This document shows, piece by piece, positions 50,748 to 60,874 of a DNA stretch of 64,000 nucleotides; position 1 is the stretch's first letter, and every line of letters begins with the position of its first letter. The stretch is from Enterococcus saigonensis. Lineage in GTDB: Bacteria; Bacillota; Bacilli; Lactobacillales; Enterococcaceae. Made by a program: the position numbers and the translations under genes. The stretch covers positions 501,001 to 565,000 of the forward strand of contig NZ_AP022822.1 in the NCBI RefSeq assembly GCF_011397115.1, read 5' to 3'. The notes under the pieces are model-generated. The model made no database searches and was not told the origin of the DNA. It was given only the letters and a program-made list of their open reading frames with translations.

Positions 50748-53138
50748 GTGAAATTATTTAAATATCTGGGAAAATATTGGTATGCAATCCTAGCAGCACT
50801 GGTACTTTTAGGAATCCAAGCGCATAGTGATTTGACATTACCTAGCATTACGTCAGACATTGTCGACGTGGGTATTCAACAAGGAGGACTGGAAACTGCG
50901 ACACCAGAAACAATTCGCAAGTCCACTCTTTCAGCAATCGAATTATTTATGACAGATGCTGAAAAGGATACGATTAAAGAAAATTATAAAGCTGCTACAA
51001 AAACAGTAGATGGTAAAAAAATTGATGTCTATAATCTTGATTTAAAAGAGGGCATGACTAAAGAAAAGTTGGCAAAGATTTTTGAATTGCCAATGATGAT
51101 GCTGGCTTCTTCTCAGGCTAAGGATTCAAAAGATGGCAATGCTGCTAAAGAAATTTTAGATACTTATCAAAAACTAGGTACAGACGGTAAAAAAGCACAA
51201 GAATTAGGTGCACAAGCTAAATCGTTAGGCGAACAAGCCCAAACAGCAGCAACAGAAGCCCAAACAGCAGCGGCGGCTGGTGACATGGCAACTGCTCAAA
51301 CAAAAGGTGCTCAAGCACAAAAATTTGGGGATGAAGCTAAGGCCAAAGGTGCTCAAGCGCAAAAACTTGGCGATGAACTGAAAAAAGTCAATGATTCACT
51401 TCCGGAAAAATTAACAGCAGCAAGAAAAGAAACCAAAGACGAGCTTGGCGATATGGGTGAAGATTCCATGAAAACAGTTGGAGTCCAATTAACATTAGCC
51501 GAGTATAAAGCCTTAAACAAAGACACCAAGCAAATTCAAACCGATTATATGGTAAAAAAAGGTACACAAATGATTATTTTAACATTAATCTCAGCTGTGG
51601 CTGCGATTTTAGTTGGTTTAATTGCTTCGCTGGTTTCTTCTTCTGTGGGTAAAAATTTGCGCGTAGTACAATTCAATCAGATTTTGCGCTTCTCCAATGC
51701 CGAAATGGAAAAATTCTCACCAGCTTCCCTAATTACGCGTAGTACAAACGATATTCAACAAATCCAAATGGGTCTGGTTATGACAATTCGGATGGTATTA
51801 TACGCACCAATATTAGGTTTAGGTGGGATTTACGAAGTATATAAAACAGGTACTGGTATGGGCTGGATTATTGGTGTTGCGGTTAGTTTAGTCTTGATTT
51901 TAGTCTTGACTTTACTTGGTTTTACCATGCCAAAATTCAAGAGCCTACAAAAATTAGTCGACCGAGTTAACTTAGTATCTCGTGAAATTATTACAGGACT
52001 ACCCGTTATTCGCGCTTTTTCTCGTGAAAAATATGAAGAAAAACGTTTTGATGGTGCGAATACGGATTTAATGAAAACCCAAATGTTTGTGAACCGGGCA
52101 ATGTCGATTATGATGCCAATTATGATGTTATTGATGAATGGTATTTCTGTTTTAATTGTCTGGGTCGGCGGTCATAATATGGATGCTGGTCAATTGCAAG
52201 TCGGAGATATGATGGCCTTTATTACGTATACGATGCAAATCGTGATGGCCTTCATGATGCTATCAATGGTTTCAATTATTTTACCACGGGCTAACGTTTC
52301 TGCTGGTCGTGTGGATGAAGTCTTAGAAACAAAACCAACTATTACTGATCCAGATCAACCACAAGATGATCACGACTTTACTGGTGAAGTGAAATTTGAA
52401 GGTGTAACATTCCGTTACCCAGATGCCGATGAAGATGTATTGCATCACTTGAATTTCACAGCTAAACCAGGCCAAACAACAGCTTTAATTGGTTCAACGG
52501 GTTCTGGTAAATCGACTGTTGTAAACTTAATTCCACGTTTGTTTGATGTTTCAACTGGTCGTATTACTATTGATGGTGTAGACATTCGTCAGATGAGTTT
52601 ACACAAACTCCATGATTTAATTGGTTTTGTACCACAAAAAGGGGTTTTATTCTCTGGTGATATTAAATCAAATATTAAATTTGGGAACGTCGATGGTATT
52701 TCTGATGAACAAATGAAAAAAGCGGCCATGATTGCCCAAGCAGAAGAATTCATTAATTCAAATGATGCGGGTTATGATCGTGCTATTTCTCAAGGCGGGA
52801 CCAATGTTTCTGGTGGGCAAAAACAACGCTTAGCTATTGCGCGTGCATTATCCAAAGATCCAAAAATCTTAATTTTTGATGATTCTCTTTCTGCGTTAGA
52901 TAATAAGACAGATGTCGCTTTACGACGAGCATTAGCCGAAAATGTTAAAGGTATTACGCAAATTATCGTAGCACAAAAAATTTCGACGATTTTACATGCC
53001 GATAACATTATTGTTTTAAATGAAGGTCGGATTGTTGCACAAGGTACTCACGAAGAATTGATGGAAACATCTGCTGTTTATCAAGAAATTGCTTCTTCAC
53101 AATTGAGTAACGCTGAATTGGGCTTAGAAGCAGAATAG
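50748..53138 (+). CDS. Heterodimeric ABC exporter subunit with a large extracellular loop
   Basis: 796 aa, about 200 longer than usual. TM1 is at 10-27, then a loop of about 220 residues before TM2 (near 273). The loop includes an Ala/Gln/Lys coiled-coil (140-215) with the repeat KGAQAQK(F/L)GDE at 186-196 and 200-210. The NBD has Walker A GSTGSGKST (582-590), a complete signature VSGGQKQR, but Walker B LIFDDSLSALD with Asp in place of the catalytic Glu and Gln in the H-loop (IVAQKIST). This is the degenerate-site pattern of heterodimers such as TM287/288 and, as I recall, EfrEF. Start GTG at 50748 behind AAGGAAGG. Confidence 0.88.
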   Translation: MKLFKYLGKYWYAILAALVLLGIQAHSDLTLPSITSDIVDVGIQQGGLETATPETIRKSTLSAIELFMTDAEKDTIKENYKAATKTVDGKKIDVYNLDLKEGMTKEKLAKIFELPMMMLASSQAKDSKDGNAAKEILDTYQKLGTDGKKAQELGAQAKSLGEQAQTAATEAQTAAAAGDMATAQTKGAQAQKFGDEAKAKGAQAQKLGDELKKVNDSLPEKLTAARKETKDELGDMGEDSMKTVGVQLTLAEYKALNKDTKQIQTDYMVKKGTQMIILTLISAVAAILVGLIASLVSSSVGKNLRVVQFNQILRFSNAEMEKFSPASLITRSTNDIQQIQMGLVMTIRMVLYAPILGLGGIYEVYKTGTGMGWIIGVAVSLVLILVLTLLGFTMPKFKSLQKLVDRVNLVSREIITGLPVIRAFSREKYEEKRFDGANTDLMKTQMFVNRAMSIMMPIMMLLMNGISVLIVWVGGHNMDAGQLQVGDMMAFITYTMQIVMAFMMLSMVSIILPRANVSAGRVDEVLETKPTITDPDQPQDDHDFTGEVKFEGVTFRYPDADEDVLHHLNFTAKPGQTTALIGSTGSGKSTVVNLIPRLFDVSTGRITIDGVDIRQMSLHKLHDLIGFVPQKGVLFSGDIKSNIKFGNVDGISDEQMKKAAMIAQAEEFINSNDAGYDRAISQGGTNVSGGQKQRLAIARALSKDPKILIFDDSLSALDNKTDVALRRALAENVKGITQIIVAQKISTILHADNIIVLNEGRIVAQGTHEELMETSAVYQEIASSQLSNAELGLEAE

Positions 53139-53150
53139 GAGGCGAAGACA

Positions 53151-54998
53151 ATGGCAGAAAATAAACAACAAACTCCCCGTGGCGGTCGTGGCCCAATGGG
53201 TGGCGGCATGGCCGGTGGCGAAAAAGCCAAAGACTTTAAAGGCACCATTAAAAAATTAGTCTCCTATATGGCAAATTATAAGATTGCAGTCTTGTTTGTC
53301 ATGATATTCGCAGCAGCGTCAACTGTTTTTAATATCTGGGGACCAAAAATCTTATCAAAAGCCATTACGGAATTATTCAATGGCTTAATCAAAAAATATC
53401 AAGGTACTGGTGGCATTAATTTCGATAAAATCGGTCAAATTCTAATCTTTATGTTGGGTTTGTATTTAGTCGCAGCACTCTTTGGTGTGATGCAAGGCTG
53501 GATCATGTCGACTGTTACCCAAAAGATTACTTACCGGATGCGTAAAGAAATCACCGAAAAAATTAATCGGATGCCAATGAACTACTTTGAAAGCCGGACA
53601 ACTGGTGAAGTTTTATCCCGTATCACCAACGACGTAGATACTTTAGGTCAATCATTAAATCAATCTGTTACACAGTTAATTACTTCTACATTTACTATTG
53701 TCGGTGTAATTATCATGATGTTATCTATTTCTGTTCAAATGACGGGAATTTCAGTTTTGATTGTGCCAATTTCATTATTATTAATTATGTTTGTCGTGAA
53801 ATATTCACAAAAATATTTTGCTACCCAACAAAAGTATTTAGGTAAAATTAACGGTCAAGTAGAAGAAACTGTCGGTGGCTATAACATTGTTCATTTGTTT
53901 AACGATGAAGAAAATGCCATGAAAGAATTTAAAGAACAAAATGACATTCTTTTTAAATCTGCTTGGAAATCACAATTTCTTTCAGGTTTAATGCAACCAA
54001 TCATGAACTTTGTTGGTAACTTAGGTTATGTTGCAGTCGCGATTATTGGTGGGATTTTAGCTTACAACGGTACAATTACCGTCGGGGATATTCAAGCTTT
54101 CATTCAATATGTCCGCAACTTAACTCAACCAATTGCGCAACTAGCGCAAGTTTCAAATATGTTGCAATCAATGGCAGCAGCAGCTGAACGTGTTTTTGAA
54201 TTCTTAGGTGAAGATGAAGAGGCACAAACTGTTGAAAATCCAGTGAAAATCGGAAAAGTTAAAGGTGAAGTGGACTTTGAACACGTACACTTTGGCTATA
54301 CACCAGATAAAATTATCATTAACGATTTTAGCAGCCATGTTGACCCAGGTCAGATGGTGGCAATCGTTGGGCCGACTGGTGCTGGTAAAACGACAATGGT
54401 TAAATTATTGATGCGTTTTTATGACGTGAATTCTGGTGCTATTAAAATTGACGGTCATGATATTCGTGACTTTAACCGAGCTGATTTACGCCAAAATATC
54501 GGGATGGTTTTACAAGATACTTGGTTGTTCAAAGGAACCATTATGGATAACTTGCGCTATGGTAATTTAGATGCAACTGATGAAGAAGTTTATGCCGCAG
54601 CTAAAGCTGCCCATGTGCATCACTTCATTGAAACATTACCTGGTGGCTACAATATGGAATTAAATGAAGAATCCTCTAACATCTCCCAAGGACAAAAACA
54701 ATTACTAACGATTGCCCGTGCAATTTTAGCCGACAAACCAATTTTGATTTTGGATGAAGCAACATCTTCTGTAGACACCAGAACAGAGGTCTTGATTCAA
54801 AATGCAATGAATAATTTAATGGCAGGAAGAACTTCTTTTGTTATTGCCCATCGGTTATCGACGATTAAAGATGCAGATAAGATTTTATATATGCAAGATG
54901 GCGATATCAAAGAACAAGGGACACACGAAGAATTATTAGCGAAAGATGGTTATTATGCACAACTTTACAATTCACAATTTGAAGAGTTGGCTGGGTAA
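53151..54998 (+). CDS. Heterodimeric ABC exporter subunit, catalytic partner
   Basis: 615 aa with six membrane helices and an NBD. Walker A is GPTGAGKTT, Walker B ILILDEATSSVD with the catalytic Glu, and H-loop VIAHRLST is normal. The signature is ISQGQKQL, the altered form that pairs with a degenerate site. The motifs are thus complementary to those of the previous gene, 12 bp upstream. The N terminus is unusually Gly/Arg/Met-rich (PRGGRGPMGGGMAGGEK). Probable drug or lipid exporter in the cell membrane. Confidence 0.92.
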   Translation: MAENKQQTPRGGRGPMGGGMAGGEKAKDFKGTIKKLVSYMANYKIAVLFVMIFAAASTVFNIWGPKILSKAITELFNGLIKKYQGTGGINFDKIGQILIFMLGLYLVAALFGVMQGWIMSTVTQKITYRMRKEITEKINRMPMNYFESRTTGEVLSRITNDVDTLGQSLNQSVTQLITSTFTIVGVIIMMLSISVQMTGISVLIVPISLLLIMFVVKYSQKYFATQQKYLGKINGQVEETVGGYNIVHLFNDEENAMKEFKEQNDILFKSAWKSQFLSGLMQPIMNFVGNLGYVAVAIIGGILAYNGTITVGDIQAFIQYVRNLTQPIAQLAQVSNMLQSMAAAAERVFEFLGEDEEAQTVENPVKIGKVKGEVDFEHVHFGYTPDKIIINDFSSHVDPGQMVAIVGPTGAGKTTMVKLLMRFYDVNSGAIKIDGHDIRDFNRADLRQNIGMVLQDTWLFKGTIMDNLRYGNLDATDEEVYAAAKAAHVHHFIETLPGGYNMELNEESSNISQGQKQLLTIARAILADKPILILDEATSSVDTRTEVLIQNAMNNLMAGRTSFVIAHRLSTIKDADKILYMQDGDIKEQGTHEELLAKDGYYAQLYNSQFEELAG

Positions 54999-55020
54999 AT
55001 AAATTTCGTTATAAAATAAA

Positions 55021-55068
55021 ATACGTTTTTCACTTTGCTCAATAGTTTAAGTGAAAAACGTATTTTTA
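55021..55068. terminator. Bidirectional terminator between exporter and mleR
   Basis: ATACGTTTTTCACTT (55021-55035) and AAGTGAAAAACGTAT (55049-55063) form a perfect 15-bp stem, with T-run to the right and A-run to the left. Confidence 0.9.
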
Positions 55069-55069
55069 T

Positions 55070-55984
55070 TTATCGCAAATTATTTAATTTTTTATTTTCA
55101 TCTTCAACGACAATTTGACGAATTAATGTCAGTAATTCTGCTATAATTGGTGTTGAAATACTATTGTTACGGTACAAAAGAGAAATTAGAAATTGAGGTT
55201 GATTGGCGTCTGCCAAGTCAATAGCTATTAAGTTGTCGTCTGAACTGATAGCCAGTTCTGCAAGAAAACCAATTCCTATACCGGATTTAATCATCCCTTT
55301 TAAGATAGCCAAATCATCACTTTGATAAATAACTTTTGGATCCGTGTTACTTGCTTGAATTAAGCGAGTAAAAGCGCGGTGATGTACATATTGTTCACTT
55401 AATAATAAAAAATTTTCTTTCGCTAAATCAGCGAAAGCTATATTCTTTTTCGTAGCTAAAGGATGGGTTGGCGCAACGACAATCTTGAATTTTTTCTTCG
55501 TTAAAACTTCAGATTGTAAAATATCTGTAGTAATTGTATCCAAAGAACCAATCAAACCGACGTCTAAGCGTCCCAATTTAATTTGTCGCAACAGGTTTTC
55601 AGAGCCTTCTCGTTGAATAACAAGGTGAGGTAGAATATCTGTTTGTAAAAGTTTAGAAGATAATTTTGGAAAATAATAATTCCCAATAATTGGCGGTAAA
55701 CCCAAAGGAAGTTTTTTTGCCGAAAAATGGGTCATCTCTTGCTTGGCAATTCTCAGCTCTCGCAAAATACTATTTACATGTAGTAAAAATTGGCGCCCAG
55801 CATTGGTTAAAGTAATATTTTTGTGAGCCTGATTGCGATTGACCAAATTAACATTTAGTTCTGTTTCTAAACGTTTAATGGCATATGTAATTGTAGGTTG
55901 GCTAACGTGGTAAAAGTCAGCTACTTTAGAATAATTTTTTTCTAAAGCTAAGCGCTGGAAGTATTCTAAATCTCGAATGTTCAT
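55070..55984 (-). CDS. mleR: LysR-type regulator of the malolactic genes
   Basis: 304 aa. The LysR winged HTH is at 1-60 (RDLEYFQRLALEKNYSKVAD then FYHVSQPTITYAIKRLE), followed by a substrate-binding-type effector domain from about 90. It is transcribed divergently from mleA with a 155-bp gap, the usual arrangement for MleR, an activator that responds to L-malate. The name is inferred from position. Confidence 0.85.
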   Translation of the reverse strand: MNIRDLEYFQRLALEKNYSKVADFYHVSQPTITYAIKRLETELNVNLVNRNQAHKNITLTNAGRQFLLHVNSILRELRIAKQEMTHFSAKKLPLGLPPIIGNYYFPKLSSKLLQTDILPHLVIQREGSENLLRQIKLGRLDVGLIGSLDTITTDILQSEVLTKKKFKIVVAPTHPLATKKNIAFADLAKENFLLLSEQYVHHRAFTRLIQASNTDPKVIYQSDDLAILKGMIKSGIGIGFLAELAISSDDNLIAIDLADANQPQFLISLLYRNNSISTPIIAELLTLIRQIVVEDENKKLNNLR

Positions 55985-56139
55985 AAAAAACTCCTTAAGT
56001 TTTAGCGTTACTATTCGATAATTTTCTCATATAAATTAAATTTATCATACCTGCTGTTTTTGACTATAGCAAGAAATAAGGGTTAGTCTTGTCATTGTCA
56101 ACGAAAGATAACCGCAAAATTGCAAGGAGGCTTTTAAAA

Positions 56140-57762
56140 ATGAAAGGTATTGAAATTTTAAACAATCCATTTTTAAACAAAGGAACAGCTTTTACTAAAA
56201 CTGAACGTAAGGAATTAGGATTGACTGGTCTTTTACCAAGTCAAGTACAAACATTAGAAGAACAAGCTGTCCAAACCTATGCCCAATATTTAAGTAAACC
56301 TAGCGATTTAGAAAAACGGATTTTTCTAATGAACATTTTTAACACGAACCGTACACTGTTTTACAAATTGATGGGACAGCATATCGTAGAATTCATGCCA
56401 ATTGTTTACGATCCAACGGTGGCAGATGCCATTGAACAATACAATGAGTTATTTATTGAACCACAAGATGCTGCATTTTTATCAATTGATGCCCCAGAAG
56501 ATATTGAAGCCAGTTTGAAAAATGCTGCAGCAGGACGCGATATTCGCTTAATCGTTGTAACAGATGCAGAAGGCATTTTAGGGATGGGGGATTGGGGAGT
56601 CAACGGTGTAGAGATTTCCATTGGCAAATTAATGGTTTATACTGCTGCAGCGGGAATTGATCCAAGGCAAGTATTACCTGTTTCTTTAGATGCAGGAACA
56701 AATAATGAAAAATTGCGCAACGATCCGTTATATCTGGGGAATAAACACGAACGGATTTATGGACAAGAATATATGAACTTTGTTGATAAATTTGTTAATA
56801 CCGCTACAAAATTATTTCCAGAGTTGCTATTGCATTGGGAAGATTTTGGACGGAGTAATGCTGCTACAATTTTAGAAAAATACCAAGATAAAATTACAAC
56901 CTTTAATGATGATATTCAAGGAACTGGCATTGTAGTATTAGCGGGTATTTTAGGAGCAATGAATATTTCCAAAGAAAAATTAACCGACCAAATTTTTCTG
57001 ACTTTTGGCGCAGGTACTGCCGGAATTGGGATTGCCAACCAACTGTTAGATGAATTAATGCGGGAAGGGCTAAGTGAAGAACAAGCCCGCAAACATTTCT
57101 ATTTAGTTGATAAACAAGGTCTCTTATTTGAAGATATGTCAGATTTGACAAACGGCCAAAAAGCTTTTGCTCGTAAACGGAGTGAATTTTCCTCTGACTT
57201 GGATTTAACCGATTTGGAAAGTGTGGTAAAGGCTGTTCATCCAACCGTAATGATTGGCACTTCTACACAACCTGGTGCCTTTACAAAAAATATTGTTAAA
57301 GAAATGACCACATATACGAAACGTCCGGTTATTTTCCCTTTATCCAATCCCACGAAATTAGCCGAAGCAACTGCAGCAGACTTAATTAAATGGACAGATG
57401 GTAAAGCCTTGATTGGAACTGGTATTCCTGCAAAAGATGTGGAATATAACGGCGTAACGTATCAAATTGGTCAAGCCAATAATGCATTAATGTATCCTGG
57501 ACTTGGCTTAGGAATAATTGCTTCAACTGCGAGTCGTATAAATGGCGAAATTCTATCACAAGCAAGTCATGCATTAGGAGGTATTGTGGATACCACTCAA
57601 CCAGGAGCACCTGTTTTACCCCCTGTGGAAAAATTGGCAGCATTTTCTGAAAAAATTGCTGAGGTAGTCGGTCAAAGTGTTTTAGACCAAAAACTAAATA
57701 AAGAAGAAATTGACGATATAAATATTGCTGTTAAGGCAACAAAATGGGTTCCTGAGTATTAA
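56140..57762 (+). CDS. mleA: Malolactic enzyme
   Basis: Decarboxylates L-malate to L-lactate and CO2 with NAD+ and Mn2+, raising intracellular pH. The malic-enzyme fold is complete: the FNDDIQGTG motif, Rossmann motif FGAGTAGIGIANQL and VTDAEGILGMGDWG. I start at the ATG at 56140, behind AAGGAGG, giving 540 aa, the length of lactococcal MleS; an in-frame upstream start at 56089 is poorer. NAD malic enzymes are similar, but the permease partner and LysR neighbour favour the malolactic enzyme. Confidence 0.93.
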   Translation: MKGIEILNNPFLNKGTAFTKTERKELGLTGLLPSQVQTLEEQAVQTYAQYLSKPSDLEKRIFLMNIFNTNRTLFYKLMGQHIVEFMPIVYDPTVADAIEQYNELFIEPQDAAFLSIDAPEDIEASLKNAAAGRDIRLIVVTDAEGILGMGDWGVNGVEISIGKLMVYTAAAGIDPRQVLPVSLDAGTNNEKLRNDPLYLGNKHERIYGQEYMNFVDKFVNTATKLFPELLLHWEDFGRSNAATILEKYQDKITTFNDDIQGTGIVVLAGILGAMNISKEKLTDQIFLTFGAGTAGIGIANQLLDELMREGLSEEQARKHFYLVDKQGLLFEDMSDLTNGQKAFARKRSEFSSDLDLTDLESVVKAVHPTVMIGTSTQPGAFTKNIVKEMTTYTKRPVIFPLSNPTKLAEATAADLIKWTDGKALIGTGIPAKDVEYNGVTYQIGQANNALMYPGLGLGIIASTASRINGEILSQASHALGGIVDTTQPGAPVLPPVEKLAAFSEKIAEVVGQSVLDQKLNKEEIDDINIAVKATKWVPEY

Positions 57763-57780
57763 AAGAGAGAAGGTATTATT

Positions 57781-58746
57781 GTGGTTTTCTTCCAATCAAT
57801 TCAAAGTGTCATTAGTATTATTTTAATGATTGCTTTGGGGTATATTTTGAAAAAACAAGGTTGGTTTGATGAAAATTTTGGTAAAAATATTTCAGGATTA
57901 ATTACAAAAATAGCATTGCCAGCCTCAATTTTTGTTTCTGTATTAAAATATTTAACCAAAGATAGTCTAATTTCTTTGTCCGGTAGTTTGTTGTTTCCTG
58001 TTTTAGGAGTTGCAATTGGTTATCTTATTGCCTATGTATTAGTCAAAGTTATGCACATTCGTCCGGGACGACGGGGAATTTTTATGAATGCAGTGGTAAA
58101 TGCCAACACGATATTTATTGGCTTACCATTAAACATCGCGTTGTTTGGTGAAAAAGCGTTGCCTTACTTTTTGGTTTATTATGTTACTAATACGGTATCG
58201 ACGTGGGCCTTTGGAGTATTTTTAATTTCCAATGATGATCCAACCAAAATAAAAGGTAAAAATAGGGCGAAGTTAAATTGGAAAAAGTTATTGCCACCGC
58301 CATTATTAGGTTTTATCGTGGCACTAATCTTTTTAATCTTCAGTATTCCTGTCCCAAGTTTTATAAATGCAACTCTTAGTTATATTGGCGGGATTGTTAC
58401 ACCATTATCTTTAATTTATATCGGGATTGTATTGTATGATGCTGGACTAAAAAGTATTCGTTTTGACCGTGATACAGTAGTTGCTTTAATTGGTCGCTTT
58501 GTCTTGTCACCAATCATTTTAATCGGCTTAATCAGCCTTGGGTCCTCAATGTTTGGCATTCATTTGGTTAGCTTGTTGAAACAAACCTTAATTGTTCAAT
58601 CCGCTACGCCGATGTTAGCCGTCTTACCAATTTTGGCTGCAGATGCACATGGAGATGTTAAGTACGCTACAAATTTAGTTACTACCAGTACAATTTTATT
58701 TGTAGTCGTCGTGCCAATTTTAATGAGTATTGTACAATATATCTAG
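57781..58746 (+). CDS. mleP: Malate permease, AEC family
   Basis: 321 aa with about ten membrane segments in two halves of the auxin efflux carrier/MleP type (GYILKKQGWFDENFGKNISG near the N terminus). It exchanges malate and lactate or imports malate for the malolactic enzyme. Start GTG at 57781 is preceded by GAGAGAAGG, 18 bp after the mleA stop, so the two form an operon. Confidence 0.9.
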   Translation: MVFFQSIQSVISIILMIALGYILKKQGWFDENFGKNISGLITKIALPASIFVSVLKYLTKDSLISLSGSLLFPVLGVAIGYLIAYVLVKVMHIRPGRRGIFMNAVVNANTIFIGLPLNIALFGEKALPYFLVYYVTNTVSTWAFGVFLISNDDPTKIKGKNRAKLNWKKLLPPPLLGFIVALIFLIFSIPVPSFINATLSYIGGIVTPLSLIYIGIVLYDAGLKSIRFDRDTVVALIGRFVLSPIILIGLISLGSSMFGIHLVSLLKQTLIVQSATPMLAVLPILAADAHGDVKYATNLVTTSTILFVVVVPILMSIVQYI

Positions 58747-58776
58747 CAAAAACTAATATGATTATAAAATCGTAAA

Positions 58777-58852
58777 AAAACTCAAACACCTAGAAACTCT
58801 TTATGCTCAATTACTGGGCAATAAGACTATCTATTGTGGTTGAGTTTTTTTT
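58777..58852 (+). terminator. Probable terminator after mleP
   Basis: AAAAACTCAAACAC near 58777 can pair with GTGGTTGAGTTTTTTTT near 58836-58852, with one mismatch and further structure between. A+T-rich sequence without a gene follows to 58974. Confidence 0.6.
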
Positions 58853-58974
58853 GTTTAGAATATAGGTAGTTTAAATTCAATTATTAAATAATTAATTTAC
58901 TTTTTGCTTTTATTTTACAAGATAAGCTACAATAGAATTAAATAATAAAATAAAGTGAATTGGAGGAGAAAAAA

Positions 58975-59490
58975 ATGAGTGAGTATTATTATATTCTATC
59001 TTTATATAAAGATAGAAAACGTTATTTGGTAAAAGTCATTCTTTTATCTGCAATCTTATTAGGATTGGCAAGTTTTATCGTAATGTTGGACATATTTCGA
59101 ATTAGTCCATTTATCTGGTATTTAATTGCAATGGGAATTGTTCTATTTCAAATGAGAAAATTGAAGCCAGAAAGTGAACACTACAATCAGTTGACAGAGT
59201 TTTTGCAAAATCACCACCCTGAGCTTTTAAAAAATGACGAGTTGGTATTTTTTATTGATTATCAATTAAAACACGATTTTGCTTACGAAGCGAGCAGACT
59301 ATTTAACAAAGTAAAAAATAAGAATATTGAAGATAATGAGATAGCAATTGCTGATTTGAATGAAATTATTGGTGAAATTATAGCTTACTATAATTACATT
59401 GGTGATGATCACCAACTACAAGAAGATGTTGAGATTTCTTTGCAATGGTATCGCAATTCGATTGAAAATCATAAACACAATCTAGTATAG
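58975..59490 (+). CDS. Membrane protein with C-terminal cytoplasmic domain, unknown
   Basis: 171 aa. Two hydrophobic segments lie at about 22-42 and 49-62; the rest is polar and helical. The ATG at 58975 has GGAGGA 7 nt upstream; the frame extends to a TTG at 58960 which overlaps that site. The family is not recognised. It is 14 bp from the next gene, so the two are probably co-transcribed. Confidence 0.65.
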   Translation: MSEYYYILSLYKDRKRYLVKVILLSAILLGLASFIVMLDIFRISPFIWYLIAMGIVLFQMRKLKPESEHYNQLTEFLQNHHPELLKNDELVFFIDYQLKHDFAYEASRLFNKVKNKNIEDNEIAIADLNEIIGEIIAYYNYIGDDHQLQEDVEISLQWYRNSIENHKHNLV

Positions 59491-59504
59491 AAAGGAAAGT
59501 ACAT

Positions 59505-60766
59505 ATGAAACTAAAACGTGATGTACTAGGCGTTGTACTGGCATTTATGACTGCTGGTTTCATCGCAACAGAGATAAATGCAGATGCTTATCAAAAAGTT
59601 TATGATACCCAGACTAAACAAGAACAAAAAATACACCAAGTAGTTAATTCAGAGTTTATTTCGAATCAAGATAAAAAAGACTTACAACAAACAGTAATGG
59701 ATTTCGATAAAGCAAAAACTAAAGAAAATCGGGATTCATTACAAGAAAAAAATATTTATCAAGAAAAATTGCTAACAAAAATTACCAGTAGACTAGAAAA
59801 AAGGAAGCGGAAATAGCGACCAAAGAATACAGCAACGTAGCCTCTAATTTAATTGAATTAACTAAAAAAAGTAACGAAGTCTTTATTCCAAGTGAAGACG
59901 AAAAACAAGTTGAAGATCTAGCTGGGGAACTAGAGAAAATTAACTCGCCACAAAAAGTAAAACCCGTTCGACAATTAGCAGAAAAAATGGCAGCACTGGC
60001 AACAAGAATGACAGCTAATCAAGCAGAAATGAAAGATTTTGTAGATAATCTAAAAGAAGTTAACAAAACTGCTGTGCTGTTACAAAAAAACAAATTTTTA
60101 ACTAAAACGGATAAAAGTGAATTAGGAAAACTACAAAAAGAAAATGAAGAATATTTTAAAGATGCTGATAGTCTTATAACAGTGCAAAAACAGTATGATA
60201 ACTCCAACAATTTACTCATAACTTTACAAGAACGTGCAAAAGATACAGAACAAGACTTTAGAGAAAATGAAAAAGTTGCACGTAAATTAATTCAAGCAAC
60301 TAATGAATTACTCGCTAAAGGTGACTTGAATTCTGATGAAAGAGCAGAATTAAACGGCATTAGGACAGGTTTAAACGAGGCGCTTAGTTTGAAAAATTAT
60401 CAAACAGGAGATTTGTCTAGTAGTTATACAACATTAAAAATAAGTTATGATAGTTCCTACAAATTAAGCAATGAGCGTAAAGAACAGACAAAACGGCTTG
60501 CACAAGAAGCTGCTAGAAAAAAAGCTGAAGAAGAAAAAGCAGCGCAAAAACAAACACAGGCTAACACGTTATTAAATAATAAAACGCCAGCTCCAATTCC
60601 AAATTCGGGAGGCTGGAACCAAGCACCAGCAGGTTATAAGTTCTTAAAAGTAGAAAGTGGGAAAACATACGGTCAAGTAAAAAATCCCGATAATTTTCGG
60701 TTAATTACAGAAGCTGAAGCAGCAAAGTATACACCAGGGCATGTGAATGGGTCTGCTAAACAGTAG
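59505..60766 (+). pseudogene. Secreted coiled-coil protein with a -1 frameshift
   Basis: Frame 1 runs from the ATG at 59505 to a stop at 59814-59816 and begins with a signal peptide (KLKR, then VLGVVLAFMTAGFIATEINADA). Coding continues in the -1 frame from a run of six A near 59796: EAEIATKEYSNVASNLIELT and onward, joining the frame that ends at 60766. One extra A (seven instead of six) would restore a protein of about 420 residues: signal peptide, long Lys/Glu/Gln coiled-coil, and a C-terminal KFLKVESGKTYGQVKNPDNF segment. It is a real mutation, a homopolymer sequencing error, or slippage. Confidence 0.75.
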
Positions 60767-60770
60767 AAAA

Positions 60771-60812
60771 AATAATCTTAGGGGCAATTTTTGTTCTTAA
60801 GATTATTTTTTT
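60771..60812 (+). terminator. Terminator after the secreted-protein gene
   Basis: AATAATCTTA (60771-60780) pairs with TAAGATTATT (60798-60807), followed by further T. Confidence 0.85.
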
Positions 60813-60874
60813 CAGTGTAATCTCTTTCATTAATTGCTAATATTGAGATAAGAGAAAGTAAAAAGAGGGGTACT

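Noticed and set aside
59790..59816. Programmed -1 frameshift of the dnaX type at the six-A run
   Set aside because: The A-run is not phased as a standard X-XXY-YYZ heptamer in the zero frame, and no stimulatory stem-loop is obvious. A one-base deletion or a sequencing error is simpler.
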